Positions 29,776-38,358 of a stretch of 39,688 bases of DNA are shown in pieces (positions within the stretch are counted from its first letter, which is position 1; each line of letters begins with the position of its first letter). The notes beneath the pieces were generated by a model, which saw only the letters and a program-made list of their open reading frames with translations, searched no databases and had not been told where the DNA came from. Source of the stretch: Xanthomonas cannabis pv. cannabis (GTDB lineage Bacteria; Pseudomonadota; Gammaproteobacteria; Xanthomonadales; Xanthomonadaceae); the NCBI RefSeq assembly GCF_000802365.1, contig NZ_JSZE01000058.1, forward strand, positions 1 through 39,688. The letters are read 5' to 3'. Made by a program: the position numbers and the translations under genes.

Positions 29776-30804
29776 ATGACCGTAGTCCCCGACGCCCCCG
29801 TGACACCTGCCGCGCTGTCAGCCTTCCTGCGGGGCGTGGAACGCCGGGGTCTGGTGCTGGCGCAGTTGCAATGTGGCGACCTGGCCGCCGCCGAGCGAGC
29901 GCTGGCCGCCGCCTTGCGCGCCTTCAGCAGCCAGGCGGCGGGACGCCCGATGGCTGGCTGGCCGATGCGCTTCTGGAGCCTGCTGGCCACCGCGCCGCCG
30001 CTGCGCCGCGAACCCATGCCCGGCACCTGGCTGCCACCGTTCACCGCGCTGGGCCGGATGCAGACGACCGACCGCCTGGCGTTGTTGCTGCGGATCGTGG
30101 CCGGGCTGGAGGAAGATGCCGCCAGCGAGGTGCAGGGCATCGCGGCGGCCGACTACCGGCAGTCGCTGGCGCGGGCCTGCCCGCGCGATGCGGCCGGCAA
30201 CCCGGACGCGCAGGCCTGGCGGGTATTGGCGGAAGCGGCGCAGCAGGAACTGCGCGAGCTCGGTCCAGCCCAGCTGACCCGGCTCAGCCAGTTGCGCGAT
30301 GCAGCCCTGGCGGGGGTGCCGTTGCAGCCCCCGGCCACACCGGCGCAAACCGCACCAGCAGTGGAGCGCCCGTCGCGCGTGCGCGCACAGCGGCCGTGGC
30401 GTTGGCCGCAGGTCACCCGCCGCCACGCCGGCATCGGCCTGGGCGTGCTGGCACTGGCCCTGCTGCTGGCGGTGGTGGGCTGGTGGTGGACGCACCGCCG
30501 GCCGGCGCTGCCGCCCGAGCCGGTCTCGCAGGCGCCCGCCGGCGTGCTCCACGTGACCGACGCCGCGCCAGTCCTGGTGGAGGAGCTTCCGGCCGCCGAC
30601 CTGCCGGACTCCGCCGCGGCCGCCGGCCCGGACCCGCGCGATCAGGCCATGCTGGCCGACCCGGACCTGGAGCTGGCGCGCTCGGCGGACTTCTATGCCT
30701 GGTACGCCGCCGGCCACCCGGTCCCCAAGGACGAGTCCGGCGCGCATGCCACCGCTGCCGAGCTGCCTTCTGCACCACTGGAGACGGTCGATGACGATCA
30801 ATAA
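29776..30804 (+). CDS. Sigma-70-like protein fused to a transmembrane segment
   Basis: A protein of 342 residues. The first 175 resemble a small sigma factor. Residues 20-75 (VERRGLVLAQLQCGDLAAAE, then WPMRFWSLLATAPPLRR) look like a degenerate region 2. Residues 92-135 (MQTTDRLALLLRIVAGLEED, then AASEVQGIAAADYRQSLARA) follow the region 4 pattern of RLALLLR...GL...AA.VLG.....R..L.RA. A basic patch precedes a single transmembrane helix at about 217-238. An acidic periplasmic C-terminus of about 100 residues follows. The ATG at 29776 has GGAG upstream. It overlaps the DUF3106 gene by 14 nt. Sigma activity is inference; an anti-sigma or co-regulator role is equally possible. Confidence 0.72.
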   Translation: MTVVPDAPVTPAALSAFLRGVERRGLVLAQLQCGDLAAAERALAAALRAFSSQAAGRPMAGWPMRFWSLLATAPPLRREPMPGTWLPPFTALGRMQTTDRLALLLRIVAGLEEDAASEVQGIAAADYRQSLARACPRDAAGNPDAQAWRVLAEAAQQELRELGPAQLTRLSQLRDAALAGVPLQPPATPAQTAPAVERPSRVRAQRPWRWPQVTRRHAGIGLGVLALALLLAVVGWWWTHRRPALPPEPVSQAPAGVLHVTDAAPVLVEELPAADLPDSAAAAGPDPRDQAMLADPDLELARSADFYAWYAAGHPVPKDESGAHATAAELPSAPLETVDDDQ

Positions 30805-31363
30805 GTGGTCCGGCTTGTTGATGCTGGCGATGACTGGCATTGCCTGTGCGCAGGCCTTGCCCGCAGCACTGGACGAAGGCAGTGCTGCGGCTGCCCCGGC
30901 CGCGCCCAGCGCTGCGCAGCAACGTGCCCGTTGGGCGGCGCTGACCCCGGCACAACAGGCCGACCTGCGCGCGCGCTACGCGGCCTGGAAGGATCTGACC
31001 GCCACCGACAAGGTGGTGCTGCGGCAGGCGCGCGAGCGCCTGCATGGGCTGCCCGACGACCAGCAGCGTGCGCTGCGGACCCAGTTCACTGCGATGGACC
31101 GCCTGCACCGCGACGGCTGGCGTCTGGGCTCGCAGCTGGGGGCGTTCTACCCGCAGCTGCAGCCGCTGATCGGCTATGTGCCGGTGGCGCAGCGCGAGCG
31201 TGTGCTGGCGGTCCTGCGCAGCCTGGATGCCGGCCAGCTGGAGCAGCTGGCGGTGCTGGCACAACGCACGCCGCCACAGGAGCGCGATGGCCTGCGCGAG
31301 GCCTTGCTGGCCGAAGCCCCGGCCACCCGCAGTGCCTGGCTGAAGCGGCAACTGGCGCGCTGA
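30791..31363 (+). CDS. Exported DUF3106-family protein
   Basis: A protein of 190 residues. Residues 1-22 are a signal peptide (WSGLLMLAMTGIACAQA). The rest is helical and charged, with the DUF3106 pattern RWAALTPAQQADLRARYAAW near residue 47, then DKVVLRQARERLHGLPDDQQ, repeats of L.P.Q...L....W. Its function is unknown. The start lies 14 nt inside the sigma-like gene, so the two are translationally coupled. In betaproteobacteria, from memory, DUF3106 genes also follow a sigma-like gene and a DUF3619 gene, which supports a functional unit. Confidence 0.82.
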   Translation: MTINKWSGLLMLAMTGIACAQALPAALDEGSAAAAPAAPSAAQQRARWAALTPAQQADLRARYAAWKDLTATDKVVLRQARERLHGLPDDQQRALRTQFTAMDRLHRDGWRLGSQLGAFYPQLQPLIGYVPVAQRERVLAVLRSLDAGQLEQLAVLAQRTPPQERDGLREALLAEAPATRSAWLKRQLAR

Positions 31364-31581
31364 TCGCCGCAGGACACCGGAAGGCGGCGCGTCCCTGCCT
31401 CGCCCTGCGCGGTGCGACTGCATGACAGTCAGCGGGCTGTCCCGGCTTGGTGGGTGTCACCGAGGCGGCACCGCCCATGCGCGGCTCGCCATTCGGAACC
31501 GTCCGCGGTCAGATCGCGCCGTTGCTGCGTCAGACTGTGGGCTACCAGAGCACATGGCGATGTCACGCATGCCGTGTTCGA

Positions 31582-31833
31582 TCACAGGCGCGCCAGGCTC
31601 GCCACCCTCAGGAATGCGGCTGCCAGCGCGAGGACGACGAAGTACACGCTGCCCAGGCCGAGATACTTCAGCACGGTCACCGGCCACGACTGTCCGTACA
31701 CCCGTCGCTGCATCCACAGCAGATACACCCGCACGCTGCGCAGGTGAAACACCCGTAACAGCAACGCAAACAGCGGCACCAGCAGCAAGGTGGTAGCGGC
31801 TGGCACGGCCACCCAAGGCCATGTCGGGCGCAC
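31582..31833 (-). pseudogene. Decayed DUF3667-like membrane protein, C-terminal fragment
   Basis: About 83 codons in one frame from a GTG at 31833. They contain two hydrophobic helices (VPAATTLLLVPLFALLLRVF, and KYLGLGSVYFVVLALAAAF) around RVYLLWMQRRVYGQSWPVTV. LFALLL and the MQ.RVYGQ.WP..LLKY stretch are what I expect at the C-terminal end of DUF3667 proteins. The usual middle segment and the zinc-ribbon N-terminus are missing. The upstream sequence runs into the MATE promoter region. I read it as a remnant after internal deletion; a short real gene cannot be excluded. Confidence 0.5.
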
Positions 31834-32028
31834 GGTACAGCATGATCGCGCGGCTGGCCGGGATTGGCGTGCCGCGTTGTGTTGCCCCGCCTGCGCGAGC
31901 GAGCGCGGCGGCAGTGCCCAGGCGCGCGTCAGGCCGCTGTCGGAAACTGCGCGTAAGATAGCGGCCCCACGCGACCCGGTGCCAGCGCCTCCCGGTACGG
32001 CCGTAGTCCGCGCAGCGATCGGTTTGTC

Positions 32029-33405
32029 ATGTCTGTTCCTTCTGCACCCACGTCCGCGACGCCAGGCTTCGCCGCGGAAGTGCGCACCACCGGCCTGCTG
32101 GCCTTGCCGCTGGTGCTCGGCCACGTCTCCACCGGCCTGATCGGCTTCACCGACAACGTCATCGCCGGCCACCACGGCACTGCCACGCTGGCGGCGGTCA
32201 CCATCGGGACCTCGCTGCTGTGGCTGCCGATGCTGGTGCCGATCGGCACGCTGATCTCGCTGACCGCTTCGGTCTCGCAACTGCTCGGCGCCGGGCGCGA
32301 GCGCGAGATCGGCCCGTTGTTTCGTCAGGCGTTGTGGCTGTCGCTGGGCTTGAGCGCATTGATGTTCGCGTTTCTGAGCGTGGTGCCGCCGCTGCTGCCC
32401 ACCTTCGGCATTGCGCCGGACATCGTGCCGGGGGCCACCGACTTCCTGCATGCGGTGCGCTGGGGCGTGCCGGCGCTGACGTTCTATTTCTGCATGCGCT
32501 ATCTCAGCGAAGGCATGCACTGGACGCTGCCGACCATGCTGCTGGGGTTTGGCGGGCTGCTGGTGCTGGCGCCGCTGGGCTATGCGCTCACCTACGGCAA
32601 ATGGGGCCTGGCCGAGCACGGCGCCGAAGGGCTGGGCATGGCCTCGGCGATCACCATGTGGGTGCAGGCCGGTGTCTTTGCGCTGTACCTGTGGCGGGCG
32701 CGGCGCTTTGCGCATCTGGAATTGTTCACCCGCCTGGAAGGGCCGCGTTGGCGCGCCATCGGCGATCTGTTGCGTACCGGCCTGCCCATCGGTATCACCG
32801 TGTTGATGGAAGGCGGCCTGTTCATCGTCACCGCCCTGTTGATCGGCCGGCTGGGCTCCACCGAAGCGGCCGCACACCAGATCGCCATCAACGTCGCGCA
32901 GCTGTGCTTCATGGTGCCGATGGGCGTGGCCGAGGCCACCACCGTGCGCGTGGGCCACGCGGTCGGCCGCGGCGACCCGCTGGCGATGCGTCGCGCCACC
33001 TGGGCCGGTTACGCCATCGTGCTGGGCACCCAGGCTTTGTCGGCCAGCGCGCTGCTGCTGGGCCACGACGCCATCGTTGGCGTCTATACCAACGATGCGG
33101 CAGTGGCCGCGCTGGCCTCGGTGTTGCTGCTGTTTGCCGCCACCTTCCAGTTTCCCGATGGCATCCAGGTGCTGTCGGCCGGCGCGCTGCGCGGGCTCAA
33201 GGACACCCGCGTGCCGATGTTCCTGGCGATGGTGTCGTACTGGGGCGTGGGCATGCCGATCGGCGCCGGGCTCGGCCTGGGGCTGGGCTGGGGGCCGCAG
33301 GGCATGTGGATCGGGTTGATCCTGGGCCTGACCGTGGCGTCGGTCCTGATGGGCTTGCGCTTCCGCCATACCAGCCGGCGATTGACGGCTGGTATGGCCC
33401 CCTGA
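32029..33405 (+). CDS. MATE-family multidrug efflux transporter (NorM-like)
   Basis: Inner-membrane cation- or proton-coupled drug exporter, 458 residues, with about twelve transmembrane helices in two six-helix halves. The N-terminal helix has LALPLVLGHVSTGLIGFTDN with the conserved Pro and Asp. The middle helix has GLPIGITVLMEGGLFIVTAL, and MVPMGVAEATTVRVGHAVGR is the MATE signature of the second half. The C-terminal half also has FQFPDGIQVLSAGALRGLKD. A TAAGAT -10 candidate lies near 31953. It is separate from sppA, which starts 85 nt later. Confidence 0.94.
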   Translation: MSVPSAPTSATPGFAAEVRTTGLLALPLVLGHVSTGLIGFTDNVIAGHHGTATLAAVTIGTSLLWLPMLVPIGTLISLTASVSQLLGAGREREIGPLFRQALWLSLGLSALMFAFLSVVPPLLPTFGIAPDIVPGATDFLHAVRWGVPALTFYFCMRYLSEGMHWTLPTMLLGFGGLLVLAPLGYALTYGKWGLAEHGAEGLGMASAITMWVQAGVFALYLWRARRFAHLELFTRLEGPRWRAIGDLLRTGLPIGITVLMEGGLFIVTALLIGRLGSTEAAAHQIAINVAQLCFMVPMGVAEATTVRVGHAVGRGDPLAMRRATWAGYAIVLGTQALSASALLLGHDAIVGVYTNDAAVAALASVLLLFAATFQFPDGIQVLSAGALRGLKDTRVPMFLAMVSYWGVGMPIGAGLGLGLGWGPQGMWIGLILGLTVASVLMGLRFRHTSRRLTAGMAP

Positions 33406-33489
33406 CTTTCAGCGCATGCCGCGCGCGCAGCGCAGCCGGTATGCTGCACACCATCATCTGTACGCAGCGTCTTTTCGACGGAGTTTTCC

Positions 33490-35391
33490 ATGAACCACCC
33501 CGTGCGTCGCAATCCCATCGCCAGCTTCTTCGTCGGCCTGTGGGACGTGATGAATTTCACCCGGCGCCTGATCTTCAACCTGGTGTTCTTTGGCTTTCTG
33601 TTCCTGCTGTTGCTGCTGTTCGTGGTGGCGATCGCGCGCGGCGACGGCACCAAACCGCTGGCCGAGCGCACCACCCTGGTGATCAACCCCGAAGGCACCC
33701 TGGTCGAGCAGTTCAGTGCCGACCCAGTGAGCCGGTCGCTCGCCAAGGCGGTGGGTGACAAGAGCGCCGAAGAAGTGCAGTTGCGCGACCTGGTGCGGGT
33801 GATCGAGGCGGCCGGCAAGGACCGCAAGATCGAGCGGGTGCTGTTGAACCTGGACAAGCTGCAGCCGGCCGGCTTCGCCTCGCAGCGCGAAGTGGCCGCC
33901 GCGCTGCAGAAGCTGCGCGCCTCCGGCAAGCAGATCGTGGCCTTCAGCGAAAGCATGAGCCAGGGCCAGTACCTGCTGGCCGCGCAGGCCAACGAGGTCT
34001 ATCTGGACCCGATGGGCAGCGTGCTGCTGGAAGGGCTTGGCCGCTATCGCCAGTATTTCCGCGAAGGCCTGCAGGACAAGCTCGGCGTGGACGTGCACCT
34101 GTTCCGCGTCGGCGAATACAAGTCTGCAGCCGAGCCCTACATCCTCGACGCGGCCTCGGCCGACGCCAAGGAAGCGGACCTGTTCTGGATGAACGATGTG
34201 TGGCAGCGCTATCTGGCCGATGTCGGCGCCGCGCGCAAGCTCACGCCCGCGCAGCTGGCCGCCGGCATCGACACCCTGCCGGAGGGAGTGGTGGCCGCCG
34301 GTGGCGACCTGGCCAAGTTCGCGCTGCAGCAGAAGCTGGTGGACGGGCTCAAGACCCGCGAAGACGTCGATGCCCTGCTGACCAAGCGCGGCGTGGCCGA
34401 CAGCGATGCCGACAGCGGTTTCCGCAACATCGGCTACAACGATTACCTGAGCCAGTTGCAGGCGCAGCGCTCGCCGATGGACAGCCGTCCGCAGGTGGCC
34501 GTGGTGGTGGCCGCCGGCGAAATCAGTGGCGGCGAGCAGCCGGCCGGGCGCATCGGTGGCGAGTCCACCGCGGCGTTGCTGCGCCAGGCGCGCGACGACG
34601 AGGAAGTGAAGGCGGTGGTGCTGCGGGTGGATTCGCCCGGCGGCGAAGTGTTCGCCTCCGAACAGATCCGCCGTGAAGTGGTCGCGCTCAAGCAGGCCGG
34701 CAAGCCGGTGGTGGTGTCGATGGGCGACCTGGCCGCGTCCGGCGGTTACTGGATCAGCATGAATGCCGATCGCATCTACGCCGACCCGTCGACCATCAGC
34801 GGCTCCATCGGCATCTTCGGCATGGTGCCCAACCTGACCCGCGCGCTGGACAAGATCGGCGTGCACACCGACGGCGTGGGCACCACGCGGTTTGCCGGTG
34901 CGTTCGACATCACCCGTCCGCTGGACCCGGCGGCCGGCCAGGTGATCCAGGCCGTGATCAACAAGGGTTATGCCGACTTTACCGGCAAGGTGGCGCAGGC
35001 GCGTCACCAGTCGGTGGAGGCCATCGACAAGGTCGCGCGCGGTCGTGTGTGGAGCGGCGCGCAGGCCAAGCAACATGGCCTGGTGGATGCCTTCGGCGGC
35101 ATGCAGGACGCAGTGGCCGATGCGGCCGACCGCGCCAAGCTGGGCCGTGGCAACTTCCGCGTGCGCTATGTGGAAAAGCCGGCGACGCCGTTTTCGCAGT
35201 TCATGAGCGGGTTCGCCGGCAGCCGCATGGGCGCGTGGATGCTGGGTGACTCGGGCATGGCACGTGCATTGCTGGCCCGCTCGTTGCCGGAAGTGGACAC
35301 GCAGCTGCGCTTCGTCGAAAGCGCCGTGCACGACAGCAAGGCGGGCGGCACGCCGGTCAAGGCACTGGCCTACTGCTTCTGCGGGTTCTGA
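33490..35391 (+). CDS. sppA: Signal peptide peptidase SppA, 67-kDa type
   Basis: Membrane-bound serine protease (S49 family) that degrades cleaved signal peptides. It has 633 residues and the two-domain form. One transmembrane helix is at about 30-52 (IFNLVFFGFLFLLLLLFVVA). The catalytic Lys is K211 in RVGEYKSAAEPY in the N-terminal half. The nucleophile is S417 in DLAASGGYWIS in the C-terminal half. DSPGGEVFASEQIRREV and STISGSIGIFG are conserved. CGGAG precedes the ATG. A strong terminator follows. Confidence 0.96.
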   Translation: MNHPVRRNPIASFFVGLWDVMNFTRRLIFNLVFFGFLFLLLLLFVVAIARGDGTKPLAERTTLVINPEGTLVEQFSADPVSRSLAKAVGDKSAEEVQLRDLVRVIEAAGKDRKIERVLLNLDKLQPAGFASQREVAAALQKLRASGKQIVAFSESMSQGQYLLAAQANEVYLDPMGSVLLEGLGRYRQYFREGLQDKLGVDVHLFRVGEYKSAAEPYILDAASADAKEADLFWMNDVWQRYLADVGAARKLTPAQLAAGIDTLPEGVVAAGGDLAKFALQQKLVDGLKTREDVDALLTKRGVADSDADSGFRNIGYNDYLSQLQAQRSPMDSRPQVAVVVAAGEISGGEQPAGRIGGESTAALLRQARDDEEVKAVVLRVDSPGGEVFASEQIRREVVALKQAGKPVVVSMGDLAASGGYWISMNADRIYADPSTISGSIGIFGMVPNLTRALDKIGVHTDGVGTTRFAGAFDITRPLDPAAGQVIQAVINKGYADFTGKVAQARHQSVEAIDKVARGRVWSGAQAKQHGLVDAFGGMQDAVADAADRAKLGRGNFRVRYVEKPATPFSQFMSGFAGSRMGAWMLGDSGMARALLARSLPEVDTQLRFVESAVHDSKAGGTPVKALAYCFCGF

Positions 35392-35423
35392 GCCGTCGCG
35401 CTTGGACAGCGATTGCTGTATCG

Positions 35424-35455
35424 ACAACGCCGGCCATGTGCCGGCGTTGTTGTTT
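35424..35455. terminator. Terminator between sppA and the convergent lipoprotein gene
   Basis: ACAACGCCGGC-CATGT-GCCGGCGTTGT, a perfect 11-bp stem, then TGTTT on the plus strand. It ends at the last codons of the minus-strand lipoprotein. Confidence 0.88.
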
Positions 35456-35671
35456 CTACTGCGTGGCGGCGTCGATCGCCTTGCGCTGGTCTTCGGCGGC
35501 CTGATCGGTCGCGGCCTGCACTGCGTGCGCCTTGTTCAGCGGTTGCTGGATGTGGTCGCGCAAGGCGGTGGCCTGCGGTTCGGGCTTCTGTTCGGTGGGT
35601 GCGGACTGCGGCCGCTGACAGGCGCCTAGCGACACCGCCAGGCAGGCTGCAAGCATCCAATGCGTCTTCAT
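35456..35671 (-). CDS. Small putative lipoprotein
   Basis: A lipoprotein of 71 residues. Residues 1-18 are a signal with lipobox LGAC (Cys18). The mature part is polar and helical, rich in Gln, Ala and Lys (ALRDHIQQPLNKAHAVQAAT, then DQAAEDQRKAIDAATQ), suggesting an amphipathic helix. This is a common Xanthomonadaceae pattern of a tiny lipoprotein with no known role. The ATG is at 35671; ACGACGA-type sequence precedes it and no strong ribosome site is seen. Confidence 0.78.
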   Translation of the reverse strand: MKTHWMLAACLAVSLGACQRPQSAPTEQKPEPQATALRDHIQQPLNKAHAVQAATDQAAEDQRKAIDAATQ

Positions 35672-35777
35672 CGTCGTGACCTCGCTTGGGGTGGCGGTAT
35701 CCTAACGCTCGGCCCACGCATGCGCGTCAACTGCGCTGCAGCGGCAGTTTCTCAGCGTCTTGAAGAGGATCACCCAC

Positions 35778-36554
35778 GTGACAATGCATCGCTGGCGGCT
35801 GGATGGACAGACCGCGCTCATCACCGGCGCCAGTGCCGGCATCGGTCTGGCCATTGCGCGCGAGCTGCTGGGTTTTGGCGCGGATCTGCTGATGGTGGCG
35901 CGCGATGCCGATGCCTTGGCGCAGGCGCGCGATGAACTGGCCGAGGAATTTCCCGAGCGCGAACTGCATGGGCTGGCGGCCGACGTGGCCGACGATGAGG
36001 AGCGCCGGGCGATCCTGGACTGGGTGGAAGATCATGCCGACGGCCTGCATGTGCTGATCAACAACGCCGGCGGCAACATCACCCGCGCCGCGATCGACTA
36101 CACCGAGGACGAGTGGCGCGGCATCTTCGAAACCAACGTGTTTTCGGCATTCGAACTGTCGCGCTATGCGCATCCGTTGCTGACCCGGCACGCCGCATCG
36201 GCCATCGTCAACGTCGGCAGCGTGTCCGGGATCACCCATGTGCGTAGCGGTGCGCCGTATGGCATGACCAAGGCTGCCCTGCAGCAGATGACGCGCAACC
36301 TGGCAGTGGAATGGGCTGAAGACGGCATCCGCGTTAATGCCGTCGCGCCGTGGTACATCCGCACGCGCCGCACCTCCGGGCCGTTGTCGGATCCGGATTA
36401 CTACGAGCAGGTGATCGAGCGCACCCCGATGCGCCGCATCGGCGAACCCGAAGAAGTGGCCGCCGCAGTGGGCTTCTTATGCCTGCCGGCGGCCAGCTAC
36501 ATCACCGGCGAAAGCATCGCGGTGGATGGCGGCTTTCTGCGCTACGGGTTCTGA
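35778..36554 (+). CDS. Short-chain dehydrogenase/reductase (tropinone reductase-like)
   Basis: NAD(P)-dependent oxidoreductase, 258 residues from a GTG at 35778. AGAGG lies 9 nt before this GTG; an ATG at 35784 would shorten it by two residues. The cofactor motif is [12 protein letters not shown] and the NNAGG motif follows near residue 90. The catalytic Ser-Tyr-Lys is in VNVGSVSG and [18 protein letters not shown] is the conserved C-terminal end. The Arg in VARDAD after beta-2 suggests NADP(H) preference. The substrate is unknown. Confidence 0.93.
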   Translation: MTMHRWRLDGQTALITGASAGIGLAIARELLGFGADLLMVARDADALAQARDELAEEFPERELHGLAADVADDEERRAILDWVEDHADGLHVLINNAGGNITRAAIDYTEDEWRGIFETNVFSAFELSRYAHPLLTRHAASAIVNVGSVSGITHVRSGAPYGMTKAALQQMTRNLAVEWAEDGIRVNAVAPWYIRTRRTSGPLSDPDYYEQVIERTPMRRIGEPEEVAAAVGFLCLPAASYITGESIAVDGGFLRYGF

Positions 36555-36925
36555 GCACAGCGCCACGGCAGGGCGACGTTGCCGGTCATTGCGCTGGCGG
36601 GCGAGGGCACAGCGTCGCTGCGCGGCGGCGCGTTCTGTGCGGCGCCCAGGTTCCGCCCGGCGGCAGTGCACATGGGGGCGATGGGTCACGTCGCGCAGCG
36701 CCTGCACCGCCTCGCGCCTGATCGAGATACAGCGCGGACTACCTGACAACACCTGTCGACATATGCCGATCAACGTTCGTTTCATCGATGCAGTGCAGCC
36801 CATGATCGGAACAGCGCTGACGGCATCGCGGCAGGATTGGCGCGGCGGTTTTCGTCCCGCGCACGCCGCAGCTGGTCGTAGCGCGGTTTGCGTAACGCAT
36901 TGCAGCCGGTGATCAGGCCGCGCGC
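36555..36925. other. 371-nt stretch without a recognised gene
   Basis: Lies between the dehydrogenase stop and the end of the minus-strand DUF4124 gene. The only structure I see is the degenerate copy of the DUF4124 C-terminus at 36834-36892. Other open frames have no start signal or family resemblance. Confidence 0.6.
36834..36892 (-). repeat. Degenerate duplicate of the DUF4124 gene's 3' end
   Basis: About 50 of 59 bases match 36942-37000, exactly 108 nt away, inside the neighbouring gene. It reads in the same frame past that gene's stop: RKPRYDQLRRARDENRRANP against RKQRYDQMRRVLDESRCANP. Counted by eye. Confidence 0.75.
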
Positions 36926-37585
36926 TCAGGGCGTGGCGGCGGGATTGGCGCAGCGACTTTCATCCAGCACGCGCCGCATCTGGTCGTAGCGCTGTTTGCG
37001 CTCGGCCGATTGCGCCTCATCGGAGAAGCGCCAGGTGGATTCGGCCTGCTCGGCACGTTTGCGCCAGGCCTCGCACAGGCTCTGGTCCGGCACCGGAGCG
37101 CAGCGGTCGGTGACCACTTCGCAGGCGCTGCCGCCACCGGTGGCCGGCCCGCCGGCCAGATTGGTGGTCTGCATCGGCAGGCAACGCGTGGCCGGTTCGC
37201 GGTCTTCGGTGAAATAGCGGCCGTTATCGTGCGCGGTGCATTCGAACAGCGGCGGCGGTGGCAGTGTCGAGGTGGAGGTCGCTGCCGGCACTGGCGTGGC
37301 GGGAGGCGTCGCGGCTGGCGCGGCAGGCGCCGATGCAGCGGTTGGTGCAGCAGCGCGTGGCTGCGTGGCACGTGCAGGCGCAGCGGTTGTCGCGCCGCCT
37401 GGCGCGAATGGCACTGCGGCCGGGGCGGTCATCAGCTTTTTCTGTTGCTGCATGCCTTTCGGGCACGGCATGTTCTGCACCGTGAGCGCGCCGGTGGCAT
37501 CGGTGCAACGGTAGATGGCCACTTCCTGGGCGCTGGCGCCCCACACCCCGCCCAACAGCAGGCATACCACCAAGGTGCGGTTCAT
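36926..37585 (-). CDS. Exported DUF4124-domain protein
   Basis: A protein of 219 residues. Residues 1-19 are a signal peptide (LVVCLLLGGVWGASAQ). A DUF4124 domain (EVAIYRCTDATGALTVQNMP) follows at about 20-50. A long Ala/Pro/Thr-rich linker runs at about 53-112. A Cys-bearing C-terminal region starts at FECTAHDNGRYFTEDREPAT and ends in a charged helix (DEAQSAERKQRYDQMRRVLD). Several Cys residues suggest disulfides in the periplasm. The start overlaps the upstream gene's stop (ATGA). The sister gene upstream has the same order of parts, so they are an old tandem duplication. Confidence 0.85.
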   Translation of the reverse strand: MNRTLVVCLLLGGVWGASAQEVAIYRCTDATGALTVQNMPCPKGMQQQKKLMTAPAAVPFAPGGATTAAPARATQPRAAAPTAASAPAAPAATPPATPVPAATSTSTLPPPPLFECTAHDNGRYFTEDREPATRCLPMQTTNLAGGPATGGGSACEVVTDRCAPVPDQSLCEAWRKRAEQAESTWRFSDEAQSAERKQRYDQMRRVLDESRCANPAATP

Positions 37586-38358
37586 GCGCCGCCGCAATCG
37601 CGTTGCTGACGCGCTTCGATGCCACGTTGTTCGCGGCTGAGGTCCTGGCGCTCGCTTTGCAGTGCGTTGTTGTACCGACGGATCAGCTCCCAGCGGCGGT
37701 CTTCCAACCGCGCGCAGACTTCCTGTTCCGGCAGGGCATGGCATTCGTCGCGGACCTGCACATTGCCGTAGGGCACGATCACGGTGCCGCCATGGTCGCC
37801 ACCGTGGTATCCGCCCTGATAGCCACCTTGATAGCTGCCGCCGCCAAAACTGGCGCTGCCGCGCAGGCTGCCGCGTGCGGAACCACCCTGCACCGAGATC
37901 GCCGGGCGCGGGCTCACCGGTAGCGGCGGGCGCAGGGTGCCAGCGGGGGGCGGAGGCGTGGCGATGCCGTTGCCCACATAGGCCGGCCCCCAGGTCGGCA
38001 CCCAGCGCGGATTGCCTTCCGGGCTGTCGCTGGTATAGCGCTGGCCGTCTTCGGTGGTGCACTCGTACATCGGCTGCGGCGGTTGCACGGTCACGATGCG
38101 CACCTCGCGCGCGGGTGCGGCGGCGGCGGCCGGGGCGGGCGCTTGAACGCGTGCCGGGCGCGGTGGCGGATCCTTGGGGCGCTGCATGTCCAGCACCTGC
38201 TGGCGGCCGCCGCTGCACGGCGCATCCTGCAAGGCGACGGTACCGGTGCTGCTGACGCAGCGGTACACGCGCACGTTGGGGTCGGGCTTGCTGGCCGTGC
38301 TCGCTGCCGCCGCGGGCAGTGCGCAGGCCAGCAACAGAAGAGTCAGGGGAGTACGCAT
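37582..38358 (-). CDS. Exported DUF4124-domain protein with Gly/Tyr-rich linker
   Basis: A protein of 258 residues. A signal peptide (TLLLLACALPAAAAS) is followed by DUF4124 (VRVYRCVSSTGTVALQDAPC) at about 28-50. A Pro/Ala linker follows, then YECTTEDGQRYTSDSPEGNP, matching the same position in the next gene. A Gly-rich run (GGGSYQGGYQGGYHGGDHGG) is at about 175-195. The C-terminus is a coiled-coil-like charged helix (NALQSERQDLSREQRGIEAR). I chose the ATG at 38358, where the signal peptide begins, over the longer open frame. It is first of the overlapping pair. Function unknown. Confidence 0.85.
   Translation of the reverse strand: MRTPLTLLLLACALPAAAASTASKPDPNVRVYRCVSSTGTVALQDAPCSGGRQQVLDMQRPKDPPPRPARVQAPAPAAAAAPAREVRIVTVQPPQPMYECTTEDGQRYTSDSPEGNPRWVPTWGPAYVGNGIATPPPPAGTLRPPLPVSPRPAISVQGGSARGSLRGSASFGGGSYQGGYQGGYHGGDHGGTVIVPYGNVQVRDECHALPEQEVCARLEDRRWELIRRYNNALQSERQDLSREQRGIEARQQRDCGGA

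Noticed and set aside
29594-29779. 61-codon frame upstream of the sigma-like gene
   Set aside because: Arg-rich, no domain, and it lies in a regulatory-looking intergenic region.
31457-31843. Minus-strand frame overlapping the DUF3667-like remnant
   Set aside because: No motif or hydrophobic pattern; the frame ending at 31582 carries the recognisable membrane segments.
36526-36912. Plus-strand frame after the dehydrogenase
   Set aside because: Overlaps the dehydrogenase end, has low-complexity Arg/Ala composition and no motif.
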